Below the pieces are notes generated by a model. That model was given only the letters and a program-made list of their open reading frames with translations, was not told the DNA's origin and made no database searches. A program made the translations under genes and the position numbers. Source: a virus. From it: DNA of 43,368 nt. The stretch is from the IMG/VR virus record IMGVR_UViG_3300035670_000442, positions 1 to 43,368 of that record. One strand, given 5' to 3'. Shown here piece by piece: positions 1 to 7,443 of the stretch (within the stretch, counting starts at the first letter, position 1; every line of letters starts with the position of its first letter).

Positions 1-251
1 TGTTTACCATCATTCCACCCCACAGGCTAAGCTACCAAATACCAGTAAACCCTGATCTTTTACCAGACCTATATAGGCCATAGCATCCCAGGGCTCCTGA
101 GACTGTTCTGACACGTCCTCCAGTACGCCCTGGAGGTGATCATCGTCCTCAAAGGCCCATAAGCCATCCTGAGACATTTGAGTGGTCAATAAGGCTACTG
201 TCCCGTCTGGGTTTTTGTGTAGCTCCTGGAAGCCTGCAAAGGCCACCCGGT
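1..251. repeat. terminal direct repeat, left copy
   Basis: Bases 1-251 match 43118-43368 in the same orientation with one difference, T at 124 against C at 43241. The difference lies in the third position of a Val codon of the leftward gene ending at 10, so both copies encode the same residue. The repeat lies inside coding sequence. It may be a real short terminal repeat or an assembly overlap of a circularly permuted genome; the mismatch would then reflect population variation or a sequencing error. Confidence 0.95.
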
Positions 252-387
252 AACCCTCGGAAACCAGTAGACCTAGCCGGGCTACCTGTGTATCTTTGAA
301 GACAAAACCGTAGGACTTCCCGATCCTACCCATGACCTTAGCGAGTTTTCCAAGCTCTCTATTGTACCGTTGTTTATCAGCGTCCAT
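10..387 (-). CDS. hypothetical protein, 125 aa, spans the circle junction
   Basis: Small acidic protein of unknown function; no family recognised. The start is well supported: ATG at 387 is preceded by an excellent ribosome site, AGGAGG with short spacing. The start lies 106 nt inside the 3' end of the dNMP kinase-like gene, an unusually long same-strand overlap. Its stop overlaps the start of the adenine methyltransferase gene once the genome is closed (copy at 43127). Much of the gene lies inside the 251-bp terminal repeat, so the right end of the window carries a second, 5'-truncated copy. Confidence 0.75.
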   Translation of the reverse strand: MDADKQRYNRELGKLAKVMGRIGKSYGFVFKDTQVARLGLLVSEGYRVAFAGFQELHKNPDGTVALLTTQMSQDGLWAFEDDDHLQGVLEDVSEQSQEPWDAMAYIGLVKDQGLLVFGSLACGVE

Positions 388-860
388 GCTCCTCCTAGGA
401 GTCTCTCGTAACTATCGATGAACCTGTCCGACTCCAGCGTAACGGAGGAGTCTCTATACAACCTGATCACCCAAGGGTTGTCGAAACTTTCCCGGATGTA
501 CTGGGCCTCACAGTCCTTACGGACATCCGTAAAAACCGGGATTACCCCGGAGTCCTGGGCTACCCTGACATCCTCCTTTGACCTCTCCATGCCCATCCGG
601 GGATCCATCAAGGGCCAGGCGTGGTAACAGCGTACCATCAGGTCTAAAAAAGTGACCCCAGGTAGACCGGGAACCTCAGAAGCCCTGGTGCCAGGATCTT
701 CCATTGAACCCTCGGGTAACACGTACATATACTCTAGTACCCTTTTCATTGGCCCGCTAAACTTTATATTTACCAAGGGAACTTCTAAGGTTTTGCAAAG
801 GACACCAAAGGTAGTATCCTTGCCCGATCTTGATGGCCCCAGGATAACAATCGCATCCAT
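282..860 (-). CDS. deoxynucleoside monophosphate kinase-like P-loop protein
   Basis: 192 aa. The N-terminus holds a clear P-loop (GPSRSGKDT, residues 8-16), as in phage dNMP kinases of the adenylate kinase fold, which phosphorylate dNMPs to supply DNA precursors. A later D-V-R segment (FTDVRKDCEAQ) resembles the region after the core strand in that family, and the C-terminal INNGTIESL resembles its usual ending. The start codon overlaps the DNA polymerase stop (TAATG) and has AGGAG just upstream, so the two genes are translationally coupled. The 3' end overlaps the next gene by 106 nt. Class is moderately certain; nucleotide specificity cannot be told. Confidence 0.75.
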   Translation of the reverse strand: MDAIVILGPSRSGKDTTFGVLCKTLEVPLVNIKFSGPMKRVLEYMYVLPEGSMEDPGTRASEVPGLPGVTFLDLMVRCYHAWPLMDPRMGMERSKEDVRVAQDSGVIPVFTDVRKDCEAQYIRESFDNPWVIRLYRDSSVTLESDRFIDSYERLLGGAWTLINNGTIESLENSLRSWVGSGSPTVLSSKIHR

Positions 861-3559
861 TAGTATCTCCTGTATTTTCCTAACTCTATCCCGGGTAGAC
901 CGGCTATGTCAACTGGGGTCAGGCAGTAGCCCAAAGGTAGGCCCTCGGGCTGGCTCGGGGTGATCTGGGGATCTAATGGATCCTTGCGTAGCACATGGTC
1001 AACATCGATCTCTGGGAACCATGCGATCGCCTGGGGAATCCCATCAAGACCAAAGGCGTCAATAAAGGCTGCCCGGGTGTACAGGTGTGCCCACTGGAGC
1101 CCTAGGGCTGCTTTGGCTATGTGTTCCTTTAGGCATACAAGGCGGATCTCGTCATGGATGGTCATCAGTAGCCTACCCCTGACCCCTAGGAGATCCCAGA
1201 AGTGTATTGTTAGGATTACCAGGTAGTCTCTGAAGTCAGCCCCCGAGGTCTGGATAACCCAGTTTTTACGGGTAGTGGAGTAATCGAAAACACCGGCCAG
1301 AGCCCTGGTCATCTTGGCCTGGGTCAGTGGTGATCTGGGAACCTTGGCATTGGCTATTTTGGCCATAGCGTTAAAGGCCTCGGAAAACAGACCACCTGTG
1401 TAACCCTCGCCATAGTCTGACCGTTCCCCTTTGAAGGCCTTTAGGTAGGCATCGGTCATCCTTTCAGCCTCGGACTCATCCAGGGTACCCTGGGACTTCA
1501 ATAGGTAGCTTTTGGCCCCATTGAATCCCAGGCCATAGATAGCCCCGTAGTTCAGGTTCTTCGCCAGATCCCGACTTATCCCGGCGTTCTGGGCTACCTT
1601 GGAATGGAGGTCAGACCCGTCCGACTTATCACCCACCAGGGTCACCAGTCCCGCCGGTGTAGCCCCACAGTACCCATAGGTACTATCAGCGATCGCCCCA
1701 GCCAGCCAGGCCTCCTGGGATGCCACGTCAGCCCCTATGATCACGTAGCCAGGTGGTGCTTGCACCATGGATTTTAGCTCGGTACCCACCCGGGTTTTCT
1801 TAGGGTTCGGTAATACCTGCCAGAGGTTGTCGGCGCACCTACGGGTTACTGTACCCGTGACTGTAATCCTTGGGATGACTACAGGGAACCCCTCGGGTTC
1901 CTCGGATTTAATGGCGTCAACCCGAGACTCAAGGGACTTCCAGTTTACCAGGGACATCACGTTAGATACTATCTCGCTAAAGTCCTCCGGGACTGCCAGG
2001 GTGCCTTCCTCGAACCGCTTAACGTAGCCCTTGATGAACACCCCAGTTACCCGTTTCCCCCGTTCCTCTGGGTGCGGTAAGGGTCTCCCATCAGCCTTAA
2101 ACCTATCATCCTCCCAGTAGATCTCATGACCATCCCAGGTAGCCCCTAAGACCAGCGGAACCCAACGGGCACCTATGGACACCTCGCCTAGTTTGCGATA
2201 CCAAGCGGGCAGCCCTAGAGTCTTCCCCGATCTCCCAGGAGTCCAGTCTAGGCTCTGGAGTCGCCTGGGTAAACCCCGGGTAAAACCCTGAGTAGACTGG
2301 TCAACCCAGGCAGCCCTGGAGGCCCTCGGGTGATCCTTGGAATCCTCCACTATACCCTTAAGGGTATCCAGGTACCTATAGGCTAACTGGGTGGCCAGGG
2401 CCTCCAGGGCCTCCAGGGTAGGCCCCATGGTCTCCTGGGCTACCCTCCGGGCATTGTCAGCATAGCCCGGGAACCGCTCGGGGCTCATGGGCAGCCAGGC
2501 AGAGCCTAGGGCTATCTGGGCTGCTTGAGAGACCTTAGTGGGCTGATGGTTAGCCCACTCAAACCAAAGATGCCTGAAGATCTTAAAGGTGGCCAGGACA
2601 TCCTTGGCACAGTAGGACAGGACATCACCCATAATCTCTTTGACCCCTGGGCTGTAGGCCCATAGGCCCTCAGGGACTCTACGGGTCATCCATATGCGCC
2701 CGTCCTGGGGCATGGATCGCCTGGGCTCTTCTTCACCCTGGACATGCATCAGGAATCCCGGGTCAGAATGCCAGCCGTTTTGTACGATGATGTCCCGGAC
2801 GCCTTTGTCCAAAGGTTCTCCCAGGTAGAACTGGCTTAAGGCATCCAGGGACTTATCCCCGGTTTCCCTTAACCAGGGCATAGCATCGGCCATCCTAGGA
2901 CACTTAAGGTACTCTTTATAGACCCCGCGTTGCTGGTTAGTGTAGCCGCGAACAGCCATCCAGGCAGCCATGGTGTCAAACCACCGGTTGCCGGATTCAG
3001 CCTGGAGGTACTCAGCGGTTACAAAGGAGCGATCGTAGGGTGCGTTGTGCCCGATGCCCAGGAAAGGCCCTGGAACATCCAAGGTGGTCTTAAGGGGCTC
3101 ATCAGCTACCCAGGCATACCAGTGTCCTTTTAAGGGGTCTAGGAGGACGCAGCAAGCTGGTCTCCAGTCATTGTCCCCGTTGACCTTGACGGTCTCAAAG
3201 TCAATGACGGAGTTTGACCCGGGTTGTGGGGCTCCAGACTCCCAGGAACCATCCCAGGTATACCAACCGGGTTCAGTGGGGAACCACCCAGGCATCTCCG
3301 GGATGTCCGCGTTAGCTATGGCCTCCAGGGTGTCCAGGGTGGCTTGGTAGGGCCTCAGGGCATTAACCAGGGTGTCTTCCAGGGACTCCGGGGGTAGGCC
3401 TAGGTCTACGGGTTCTGAGCGGTCTATGACCTCAGACAACCCGGCCTTGGCCCAGGCCTCAGAGAACCGCTGTAGTTCCCGCTTGGTCATGGTGCTATTG
3501 TCGTAGCCTAAAATGTGCCTCGTGACTTCCGAGGGCATCAGCTTGATCTTCGGTTCCAT
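860..3559 (-). CDS. family A DNA polymerase resembling mitochondrial Pol gamma
   Basis: 899 aa replicative polymerase with a 3'-5' exonuclease. Exo motifs: DFET (D120, E122), HNAPYD (N172, D176), YCAKD (Y316, D320). Polymerase motifs: A at GADVASQE (D611), B at RDLAKNLNYGAIYG (R663, K667, Y671), C at IHDE (H802-E804). Compared with animal Pol gamma as I remember it, long stretches agree: RVGTELKSMVQAPPGY, GSDLHSK, NYGAIYG, NWVIQTSGAD, and a shared tail around IDVDHVLRK and TPSQP. The region between exo and pol also aligns (PAWYRKL, ATWDG). Ordinary phage family A enzymes (T7-like) and bacterial Pol I do not share these blocks. A ribosome site (AAGGA) precedes ATG 3559 and a promoter lies at 3580-3608. 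It heads a tightly overlapping operon with the dNMP kinase-like gene. Confidence 0.97.
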   Translation of the reverse strand: MEPKIKLMPSEVTRHILGYDNSTMTKRELQRFSEAWAKAGLSEVIDRSEPVDLGLPPESLEDTLVNALRPYQATLDTLEAIANADIPEMPGWFPTEPGWYTWDGSWESGAPQPGSNSVIDFETVKVNGDNDWRPACCVLLDPLKGHWYAWVADEPLKTTLDVPGPFLGIGHNAPYDRSFVTAEYLQAESGNRWFDTMAAWMAVRGYTNQQRGVYKEYLKCPRMADAMPWLRETGDKSLDALSQFYLGEPLDKGVRDIIVQNGWHSDPGFLMHVQGEEEPRRSMPQDGRIWMTRRVPEGLWAYSPGVKEIMGDVLSYCAKDVLATFKIFRHLWFEWANHQPTKVSQAAQIALGSAWLPMSPERFPGYADNARRVAQETMGPTLEALEALATQLAYRYLDTLKGIVEDSKDHPRASRAAWVDQSTQGFTRGLPRRLQSLDWTPGRSGKTLGLPAWYRKLGEVSIGARWVPLVLGATWDGHEIYWEDDRFKADGRPLPHPEERGKRVTGVFIKGYVKRFEEGTLAVPEDFSEIVSNVMSLVNWKSLESRVDAIKSEEPEGFPVVIPRITVTGTVTRRCADNLWQVLPNPKKTRVGTELKSMVQAPPGYVIIGADVASQEAWLAGAIADSTYGYCGATPAGLVTLVGDKSDGSDLHSKVAQNAGISRDLAKNLNYGAIYGLGFNGAKSYLLKSQGTLDESEAERMTDAYLKAFKGERSDYGEGYTGGLFSEAFNAMAKIANAKVPRSPLTQAKMTRALAGVFDYSTTRKNWVIQTSGADFRDYLVILTIHFWDLLGVRGRLLMTIHDEIRLVCLKEHIAKAALGLQWAHLYTRAAFIDAFGLDGIPQAIAWFPEIDVDHVLRKDPLDPQITPSQPEGLPLGYCLTPVDIAGLPGIELGKYRRY

Positions 3560-3579
3560 AGATTCCTTTGTTTTTCTTT

Positions 3580-3608
3580 AGTATGGACTGGTTGACCGGC
3601 CAGGTCAA
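3580..3608 (-). promoter_or_regulatory. promoter of the polymerase operon
   Basis: Leftward TTGACC (3608-3603), 17-bp spacer holding GGTCAACC, then CATACT (3585-3580). It overlaps the 3' end of the PP-loop gene and fires into the polymerase gene. Confidence 0.65.
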
Positions 3609-4378
3609 CCCAGGGAACAGGTTATACATCCTGACGTATCTAAGGCTTCGGTCTCACTGTCAGAAGCTCCTGGTTCTAACCACTCTTCCCGGTATTCCCG
3701 TAAAGTGAGATACCTAATAGTACCACCATTGGTCTTCCTTAAGAAAGGTCTAGTTCCTGGCAACTCTCTATGTAACTTTTCTTGTTTTTCCTCAAACATC
3801 TTGTATGTCTCTGGGGAGGATTGCCAGAGCTGCCTATAGTGTGCTAGACCCGCTTTACCACAAAAACCACCACAGTTGTTATGCTGGAGCCCCCAATCAT
3901 ACAGCCTCGGTCTGGAGATACCTGATCTGGCTAAAACTTCATCTGCGTACTGACGGGTGTCTATGTAGTCTTCTGCGAGTGGAGCTACTAGTGGTATTGA
4001 AAAGTGTTTTCTAGCCCTTTCTAGGCGATCTTGCTCATCATAAGAGAACTCGCAAACAACTACATCATATTGGGGGTTTTCTTTAATAAACCTATGCGTT
4101 GGCTCTCTTTTTAACACTCTACTACATGGGTCTATACGGGTGTTCACCAGGTATTTCTCTTTATAGAATACATCCCATATGTTAAGACCCTGGTCTAATG
4201 TGATTAACCCATAACCCAGATAGCGCTGGGTCTCTTTTAAGAACCTGTAAAGATCAGGATCTTCTGATCTTGTATCTGTGAATAGTAGAGTGACATCCTT
4301 TTCGCCTTTCTGCTTTAGCAGGCTGGCTGCTAAAAAACTACCCATTCCGCCAGAATAAAGAACTAAAAACTTTGTCAT
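3605..4378 (-). CDS. PP-loop (adenine nucleotide alpha-hydrolase fold) ATPase
   Basis: 257 aa. SGGMGSF at residues 9-15 is the PP-loop that binds ATP in PAPS reductases, tRNA thiolases, QueC and DndC. Cysteines cluster at NNCGGFCGKAG in the middle and CITC at the C-terminus, which could bind metal. The middle of the protein resembles phage 'PAPS reductase-like' proteins. The reaction is not predictable: nucleotide or DNA base modification, sulfur transfer and tRNA editing are all possible. The gene is clearly more AT-rich than its neighbours and lacks their CCTGG/CCCGGG-rich codon usage, suggesting recent acquisition. The ribosome site at ATG 4378 is weak; it follows the nuclease gene by 3 nt and is probably cotranscribed with it. 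Confidence 0.8.
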   Translation of the reverse strand: MTKFLVLYSGGMGSFLAASLLKQKGEKDVTLLFTDTRSEDPDLYRFLKETQRYLGYGLITLDQGLNIWDVFYKEKYLVNTRIDPCSRVLKREPTHRFIKENPQYDVVVCEFSYDEQDRLERARKHFSIPLVAPLAEDYIDTRQYADEVLARSGISRPRLYDWGLQHNNCGGFCGKAGLAHYRQLWQSSPETYKMFEEKQEKLHRELPGTRPFLRKTNGGTIRYLTLREYREEWLEPGASDSETEALDTSGCITCSLG

Positions 4379-4381
4379 AAT

Positions 4382-4936
4382 CTACACGGGTAAACGCCAG
4401 TATTTAATGGACGGTACGGGTAGCTCGATGAAACCACAGATGGTATCCCGGCCACCCTGTGTTTCTAGGGTTTTTGCTGACAGGCCCCTGATCCTGATAA
4501 AGCCCTTTTGTTCTACCCAGGCGTTAAGGGTGCCTTTGTTGTACAGGGTGGCTTTTTGCCCCTGGAGTATTAGGTACTGCTGGGCTTGACCGGTCAGGCC
4601 CCAGGACGGATACCAGCCCTCCGGGCTCCAGCCCTTAGGCATATCCAAGGACGCCAGGTAGGTTAACCAGGGCTGGCACCATGGCGTAGATGACCAGTGC
4701 TGGGTAGTCAGCTCTAGGTATATGTTCCCGTACTTTAACCCGGAGTGCTGGGCCTTGATGGACGTTGAGATACCATCGAGGTACATATCAATGTCCTGGG
4801 TGATGTCTTCCAGGGCCTCAGAGGGTGTTACATCATGCCCTAAGCTCCTCAGGTGTTCTAAGATCCTCTCTTCATCCCTGAGGCCTCCTAGGTGGTACTG
4901 GTAGGGCCTTTTAGCCTTTGATGCTCTATGTTCCAT
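4382..4936 (-). CDS. PD-(D/E)XK-type nuclease-like protein
   Basis: 184 aa. Residues 22-75 read as a small nuclease core: helix (EERILEHLRSLGHDV), then DITQDIDMYLDGIS, a strand with SIKAQ (K61, Q63) and NIYLEL (E75). An acidic residue followed by a strand with K-x-Q is the usual layout of phage PD-(D/E)XK nucleases and resolvases. It may process recombination or packaging intermediates or degrade host DNA; the substrate is not visible. No good Shine-Dalgarno site precedes ATG 4936, which follows the 56-aa gene by 32 nt, so translation may depend on the upstream gene. The family call rests on motif pattern only. Confidence 0.55.
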   Translation of the reverse strand: MEHRASKAKRPYQYHLGGLRDEERILEHLRSLGHDVTPSEALEDITQDIDMYLDGISTSIKAQHSGLKYGNIYLELTTQHWSSTPWCQPWLTYLASLDMPKGWSPEGWYPSWGLTGQAQQYLILQGQKATLYNKGTLNAWVEQKGFIRIRGLSAKTLETQGGRDTICGFIELPVPSIKYWRLPV

Positions 4937-4968
4937 TGTTGATTAGAGGGGTCTAGGCCCCTGAGTGT

Positions 4969-5139
4969 TTACAACCAGAGAAGACCTAGGCGGACAGCCC
5001 AGGCACATACAGAGGCCCAGTTATGAGCAGCTTTGAACTCACCGTTATAGAGGTCTGTTACTTCCCAACGATCCTTGGAGACCTCCTGGGCCAAGTAACA
5101 AGGGTTACCCTTGGTGTATCCGAGGTAAAGTGTTTTCAT
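4969..5139 (-). CDS. small hypothetical protein, 56 aa
   Basis: Starts MKTLYLGYTKGNPCYLAQ and ends CAWAVRLGLLWL. ATG 5139 overlaps the stop of the upstream 55-aa gene (ATGA), typical of coupled phage genes. Function unknown. It is the third member of a run of three small leftward genes driven from the promoter at 5545-5574. Confidence 0.65.
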   Translation of the reverse strand: MKTLYLGYTKGNPCYLAQEVSKDRWEVTDLYNGEFKAAHNWASVCAWAVRLGLLWL

Positions 5140-5303
5140 GGAGCCGTACCTAAGAAGTTTACATTAAGAACACGGGTTACCCCTTGGAGACTAAAAGCCT
5201 GTCGTTTGGCATCCTCCAAGGTTCTGGCGGTAATACTGTGAACCCTTACGGTTCCATGTTGCCGCACGGTAACTGAGTAGTGATAGCGATCTTGTTTTGC
5301 CAT
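5136..5303 (-). CDS. small hypothetical protein, 55 aa
   Basis: Starts MAKQDRYHYSVTVRQHGTV. The start at 5303 has a strong ribosome site (AGGAGA, 8 nt upstream). The composition suggests a small beta-strand-rich domain (YSVTVRQ, TVRVHSITA) followed by an amphipathic helix (LEDAKRQAFSL), like phage proteins that adapt or modify host enzymes, but no family is recognised. Its stop overlaps the next start by ATGA. Confidence 0.7.
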   Translation of the reverse strand: MAKQDRYHYSVTVRQHGTVRVHSITARTLEDAKRQAFSLQGVTRVLNVNFLGTAP

Positions 5304-5331
5304 AGGGTTTCTCCTATCTTTTCAAAGTCCA

Positions 5332-5349
5332 GGGCTCCCTAGGGAGCCC
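5332..5349. repeat. perfect 18-bp palindrome between small genes
   Basis: GGGCTCCCTAGGGAGCCC is self-complementary and could form a 6-bp RNA hairpin between the 51-aa and 55-aa genes. There is no T-run, so it is not a normal terminator. It may be an RNA processing or stability element. Confidence 0.6.
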
Positions 5350-5359
5350 GGTATACATG

Positions 5360-5515
5360 CTAGGCCAACCGGGTGAACCGGCCATCCCAGATAGTCCAAA
5401 GGCGGCCATGGTGTGTCCACAGGTTGGACACGTCAAAGGCTAGGTGTAGCAGTCCCTTGACCTCTAGCAGGTCTTCGATGGTTTCGTGCTCGGTAACAAT
5501 ATTCCAGGTGGTCAT
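5360..5515 (-). CDS. small hypothetical protein, 51 aa
   Basis: Starts MTTWNIVTEHETIEDLLEV, rich in Trp and His, function unknown. ATG 5515 is preceded by AGAGGG and lies about 30 nt from the -10 of the promoter at 5545-5574, making it the first gene of this leftward unit. Confidence 0.65.
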   Translation of the reverse strand: MTTWNIVTEHETIEDLLEVKGLLHLAFDVSNLWTHHGRLWTIWDGRFTRLA

Positions 5516-5544
5516 GTGGTCGCCCTCTTGGCTTAACTGTTATC

Positions 5545-5602
5545 AGAATAACCCAGGTATACCTGCTATGTCAACCCGGGTTGTTCTCTATGGTTATCAT
5601 AG
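5545..5602 (-). promoter_or_regulatory. promoter with spacer palindrome and upstream palindrome
   Basis: Leftward TTGACA (5574-5569), spacer with GCAGGTATACCTGG, -10 TATTCT (5550-5545). Upstream, CTATGATAACCATAG (5602-5588 on this strand) is centred 21 bp from the -35 edge. Same architecture as at 8598-8654, 14985-15040, 17723-17822 and 33144-33200. Confidence 0.75.
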
Positions 5603-5610
5603 ACCCGGGT

Positions 5611-7374
5611 CTATGGGATGGCCCTGATGATCGACTGGATATTGCCCATGGTCTCCCTGAGGATCTCCCCTGGTTTGGAGTCCTCTAGGATGCCCTGGTA
5701 GTGGTCTACCAACCCAGGGATACTCCGGCGTTCCTGTGACCACTGGGGTTGATAGTGGGATGATCTCTGGGGATACCCGAAACCCTTGGAGGACTTGAGT
5801 TCACCGATGATGATCCCAAAGGCTTTCTCGATGGACTTAACAGACTTCATCTGCCCAAGCTCATGTAGCTTAGGCCTCAGGTAGGACAGGCAGTCCGGGC
5901 TAAGGTGCTCTAGTAGAACCCCACTGAACTCCCTAGGGACTTCCCGCCGGTGTACCTGTACGGTCACCAGGGCCAACAGGAGATCCGGAGAAAAGTCCAT
6001 GCGACCGTAGCGATCCAAGAGCTCCTGGCGATCCCTGGGTTTCTCTTCGGCGATCGACATGGCGACCAAGTGGGCACAGGCAGCCGGTAACTCATCGGCG
6101 TGTTTTAGGGACACGTCGATCCTGAAGTTCTCCCGGTTACCCTTGATGATACCCTCCAGCTTACTGGAGTCTATCCCGGCTATCTGTGAGCCCTCCAGGG
6201 TGACCCCAGCGGCGTCCAGGAAGCGGTCTAGGGAACAACGGAACAACCACATGGCCAGGAGGATAGGATCACCCAGTCGGTTCCAATAGGGTAAGATCCG
6301 GTAGTCCTGATCGGATCCCCAACGTTCCTGGAGTTCCCAGGAGTTATAAGTATCCAGCTGGTTCAGTCGGGACAGCATCCCGGAGTCCATCCCTATGTAG
6401 TGGGAGTAGTCTGATAGGTTGGTAGCCCCTAAGACCACCGTCACGGACTCCACTGTGTCCGCGTTTTCTCCCTTTTCCTCTACCTTGACCTCTCCATTGG
6501 AGGTAACCATTTTGAGCCTGGGATCGTGGAACAACCGGCGTTGAAAGTCACCCGTGAGGTCGTCGATCATGGCCATATCAGACAGGGCGATCGGTCGCCA
6601 CCCAAACTGATTCAGGTTGGTGTTAATCTGGGTATGGGTATACCCAAGATTGTCCATGGCTTTCTGGAGGTAGCCCAGAAAGGTCGACTTACCCATACCA
6701 GCCTCCTGACCCACCATAATCCCATAGGATCTAAAGGTATGGATCAGTTCACCCTCTAGGGTTATCCCCTTACTTGGGCCAGCCATGATACGCCCCAGGA
6801 TCAGCATAAGCTGGTCAGCCTCAGCGTCAGGAAATAGGGTCAGTAGATCCCTGGCATCTATCCGCCGGACTTCCTCGGGAAACCAATGGACGGGTGGACA
6901 ATATTTGAACGCCCCAGGTAGACCGGTCAACGTCCGGGGTGTCGCTACCGTTCTCTTGATACCGTTGATTACCACTCGGGTCTTGGCCCTGGGGTCACCT
7001 AGGCGATCCTTGAAGTCTAGCAAGATACCTCCGATCACCCGGCGTGACGCCTTGGAATCTGTGGCGTTCCCTAGGTTGTACAGGGTGTTGTCTACGAAGC
7101 CAATGAACGCTGACCGGTCTAAGGGGTCACGGTGGTCTAGGGCCTTCCAACGGTACCAACCAGGATCAGGAGTTAGACCCGGGTAGACCTGTGAATCCTT
7201 GGTGTAGACCGTGTAGCCGCACCATGGGTCACCTGAGGGTACCATGATGTAGCCAAGGGTCTTAGCCTTGGCCTCCAGGGTCTCCAGGATCTCCGATACG
7301 GCAACTACCCCGAACTCGGTATCATCACGGGTATCTGTGGTTTCTCTGTGCATATCAGTACCGTATTTGTTCAT
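5611..7374 (-). CDS. SF3/D5-type replicative helicase (ATPase)
   Basis: 587 aa from ATG 7374. Walker A GQEAGMGKST (222-231), Walker B MIDD (269-272) and a sensor-like VVLGATN (about 313-319) match superfamily 3 helicases such as phage/plasmid D5-like proteins. TSNGEVKVEEKG between them matches the usual SF3 segment before motif C. The N-terminal 190 residues show no primase motif I can recognise, so priming is unexplained. A GTG two codons upstream (7380) is possible, but GAGG is better spaced for ATG 7374. A terminator lies just upstream (7389-7413), so expression probably needs read-through. Confidence 0.85.
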   Translation of the reverse strand: MNKYGTDMHRETTDTRDDTEFGVVAVSEILETLEAKAKTLGYIMVPSGDPWCGYTVYTKDSQVYPGLTPDPGWYRWKALDHRDPLDRSAFIGFVDNTLYNLGNATDSKASRRVIGGILLDFKDRLGDPRAKTRVVINGIKRTVATPRTLTGLPGAFKYCPPVHWFPEEVRRIDARDLLTLFPDAEADQLMLILGRIMAGPSKGITLEGELIHTFRSYGIMVGQEAGMGKSTFLGYLQKAMDNLGYTHTQINTNLNQFGWRPIALSDMAMIDDLTGDFQRRLFHDPRLKMVTSNGEVKVEEKGENADTVESVTVVLGATNLSDYSHYIGMDSGMLSRLNQLDTYNSWELQERWGSDQDYRILPYWNRLGDPILLAMWLFRCSLDRFLDAAGVTLEGSQIAGIDSSKLEGIIKGNRENFRIDVSLKHADELPAACAHLVAMSIAEEKPRDRQELLDRYGRMDFSPDLLLALVTVQVHRREVPREFSGVLLEHLSPDCLSYLRPKLHELGQMKSVKSIEKAFGIIIGELKSSKGFGYPQRSSHYQPQWSQERRSIPGLVDHYQGILEDSKPGEILRETMGNIQSIIRAIP

Positions 7375-7388
7375 GGGCACCTCGGGAA

Positions 7389-7413
7389 TAAAAAACCCCG
7401 GGGTTTCCGGGGT
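7389..7413 (-). terminator. intrinsic terminator upstream of the helicase gene
   Basis: Read leftward, ACCCCGG (7413-7407) pairs with CCGGGGT (7401-7395), followed by six T (7395-7390). It ends the unit that carries the 262-aa gene and sits 15 nt before the helicase start, so helicase expression would depend on read-through or antitermination. Confidence 0.85.
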
Positions 7414-7424
7414 CTGTGAACTTA

Positions 7425-7443
7425 AGCTATCCTCGGGATAGCT
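7425..7443. repeat. hairpin at the 3' end of the 262-aa gene
   Basis: AGCTATCC-TCG-GGATAGCT, an 8-bp stem overlapping the stop codon at 7442. No T-run of its own. It may protect the mRNA end or act with the adjacent terminator. Confidence 0.6.
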
